Source of the DNA: Eubacteriales bacterium
Lineage (GTDB): Bacteria > Bacillota > Clostridia > Oscillospirales > CAG-382
DNA: 6,928 nt
Reading direction: 5' to 3'
Assembly: GCA_028701715.1 (NCBI GenBank)
Contig: JAQVQF010000123.1
Coordinates: forward strand, 1-6,928
Below, piece after piece: positions 6,522 to 6,928 of this stretch. The stretch's first letter is position 1. Every line of letters starts with the position of its first letter. The notes under the pieces were generated by a model, which worked only from the letters and a program-made list of their open reading frames with translations, did not search any database and was not told the DNA's origin. The translations under genes and the position numbers were made by a program.

Positions 6522-6542
6522 GTCTGAGCTCCTTTCTCAGAC
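6522..6542. repeat. Perfect 7-bp inverted repeat with CTCCTTT loop
   Basis: GTCTGAG (6522-6528) and CTCAGAC (6536-6542) enclose CTCCTTT. In minus-strand RNA the 7-nt loop is exactly AAAGGAG, a Shine-Dalgarno sequence. No T-run follows the stem in either direction, so it is not an obvious terminator. Confidence 0.6.
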
Positions 6543-6569
6543 TTAATGCTACCACACTTTCCTTCTCTT

Positions 6570-6606
6570 AGTAAATGCAATTCTAAATTGCACTGTTGCA
6601 TTTACT
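6570..6606. repeat. Overlapping inverted repeats, operator or RNA switch candidate
   Basis: AGTAAATGCAA (6570-6580) is perfectly complementary to TTGCATTTACT (6596-6606) across 15 nt. Within it TGCAATT (6576-6582) pairs with AATTGCA (6586-6592) across 3 nt. The two pairings share bases 6576-6580 and so exclude each other in RNA. As DNA, three TGCAA half-sites at 6576, 6588 and 6596 suit a dimeric repressor. The element lies 49 bp upstream of the plus-strand -35 box, between two possible divergent units. Confidence 0.55.
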
Positions 6607-6654
6607 TTGAGAATTTATGGCATAAAAGTCGTTTGAATTAATTCGTCAAAAACA

Positions 6655-6683
6655 TTGACATTTTCAAAAAAACATGCTATACT
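6655..6683 (+). promoter_or_regulatory. Consensus sigma-A promoter of the leader transcript
   Basis: TTGACA at 6655-6660, exactly 17 nt, then TATACT at 6678-6683 with TG at 6675-6676 (extended -10). The predicted start is near 6690, 24 nt before the leader ORF. It is the best plus-strand promoter in the window. It drives a transcript that meets a terminator about 110 nt later. Confidence 0.82.
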
Positions 6684-6713
6684 TCCCGTAATCGTTCGTT
6701 CGGAGGATATTTA

Positions 6714-6875
6714 ATGCACAAAAAACGAAAGCGATCATTTTTTCTAACAAACAAATGCAACCAAAGTAGCGAAAATAAATTAAATAACAAAAATAAATTG
6801 AACCCTGTTTTAAATTGGTTTAGGCCAAATAAAAACAGGGTTCTTTATTTTGCTTTTTGTCGGCTGAGGTGTTGA
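6714..6875 (+). CDS. 53-codon basic leader ORF overlapping a terminator
   Basis: ATG 6714 has a perfect GGAGG (6702-6706) 7 nt upstream. The peptide begins MHKKRKRSFFLTNK, is Asn/Lys rich in the middle (about 20-30), contains NPVLNWFRPNKNRV, and ends FAFCRLRC before TGA. No homologue is recognised. The entire terminator hairpin (6801-6842) lies inside the frame, so a ribosome close behind RNA polymerase would keep the hairpin from folding. This is the arrangement known for the tet(M) leader and similar attenuators. The cluster KKRKR and the terminal RLR contain basic-X-basic patterns, which in other leaders respond to macrolides. That parallel is inference, and the RLR lies after the terminator. 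A purely non-coding leader with an incidental ORF is the alternative. Confidence 0.6.
   Translation: MHKKRKRSFFLTNKCNQSSENKLNNKNKLNPVLNWFRPNKNRVLYFAFCRLRC
6801..6859 (+). terminator. Strong intrinsic terminator (attenuator) in the leader
   Basis: AACCCTGTTTT (6801-6811) pairs perfectly with AAAACAGGGTT (6832-6842). Inside, TTGG (6815-6818) pairs with CCAA (6825-6828) around a 6-nt loop, separated by A-A mismatches flanking one A-T pair. The right arm runs straight into CTTTATTTTGCTTTTTG, a long U-rich tract. It ends transcription about 160 nt from the promoter unless overridden. AACCAA (6759-6764) could compete by pairing with TTGGTT (6815-6820), but this is short and no full anti-terminator is evident. 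Confidence 0.82.
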
Positions 6876-6916
6876 GACGAGAAATCCGAAATATGAAATA
6901 GAAAAATACAGAATGT

Positions 6917-6928
6917 AAAGGAGATACA
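6917..6928 (+). promoter_or_regulatory. Ribosome binding site of a gene starting beyond the window
   Basis: AAAGGAG at 6917-6923 followed by ATACA to the edge. With 5 nt left, a start codon at or just after the boundary would be well placed. The SD lies about 58 nt after the attenuator and 41 nt after the leader ORF stop. The regulated gene is therefore probably the one beginning immediately to the right. Confidence 0.6.

Noticed and set aside
6492..6542. T-rich tract plus hairpin after the acetyltransferase, considered as its terminator
   Set aside because: The T-run precedes the stem instead of following it, so it does not have intrinsic terminator geometry on the plus strand.
6911..6916. 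ATGTAA minimal start-stop ORF just before the last SD
   Set aside because: It has no ribosome site at a proper distance and such hexamers are common by chance.
1..6928. CRISPR arrays, tRNA or rRNA genes, transposases
   Set aside because: No regularly spaced repeats, no cloverleaf or rRNA-like segments and no transposase motifs were seen on either strand.

Overview
The window looks like chromosomal DNA from a Gram-positive anaerobe of the class Clostridia, probably near the Oscillospiraceae/Ruminococcaceae. The grounds are strong AGGAGG-type ribosome binding sites, several TTG starts, extended -10 sigma-A promoters (TGnTATAAT), and a set of families common there: a BtrH_N-like protein, DUF4003, a KamA-family radical SAM enzyme, DUF1294, and a short surface protein of the kind with beta-helix repeats and a C-terminal anchor. 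This assignment is an inference from gene content and signals only.

Left part (3-3068, plus strand): the 3' part of a BtrH_N / C39-like-fold protein (5' end outside the window). Next comes a 268-bp gap with a strong promoter followed by a 17-bp tandem repeat. Then a 200-aa secreted or anchored beta-helix-type protein, a hairpin terminator, and a DUF4003 protein with its own promoter and a 15-nt perfect dyad in its leader. These look like separate transcription units.

Middle (3300-5591): a two-gene operon, a DUF1294 membrane protein translationally coupled through a TTGA overlap to a YgjP-type zinc metallopeptidase. The peptidase ends in QLTLFD, which resembles a sliding-clamp-binding motif. 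Convergent to it on the minus strand lies a KamA-family radical SAM/PLP enzyme with an excellent promoter. It keeps the iron-sulfur cluster motif, but the lysine-side-chain-binding Asp residues of lysine 2,3-aminomutase are replaced.

Right part (5595-6928): a short region that may hold decayed coding sequence, a GNAT acetyltransferase, then about 460 bp that is visibly AT-richer. This tail holds overlapping inverted repeats and a hairpin that displays a minus-strand Shine-Dalgarno sequence in its loop. It also holds a complete attenuator-like leader: consensus promoter, SD plus a 53-codon basic upstream ORF, and a strong intrinsic terminator lying inside that ORF. A fresh SD (AAAGGAG) sits 5 nt before the window edge. 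The tail is best read as the regulated 5' leader of a gene that begins just outside the window, in the style of leader-peptide control of ribosome-targeting-drug resistance genes. It is the most interesting part of the window. I see no tRNA, rRNA, CRISPR array or insertion sequence.
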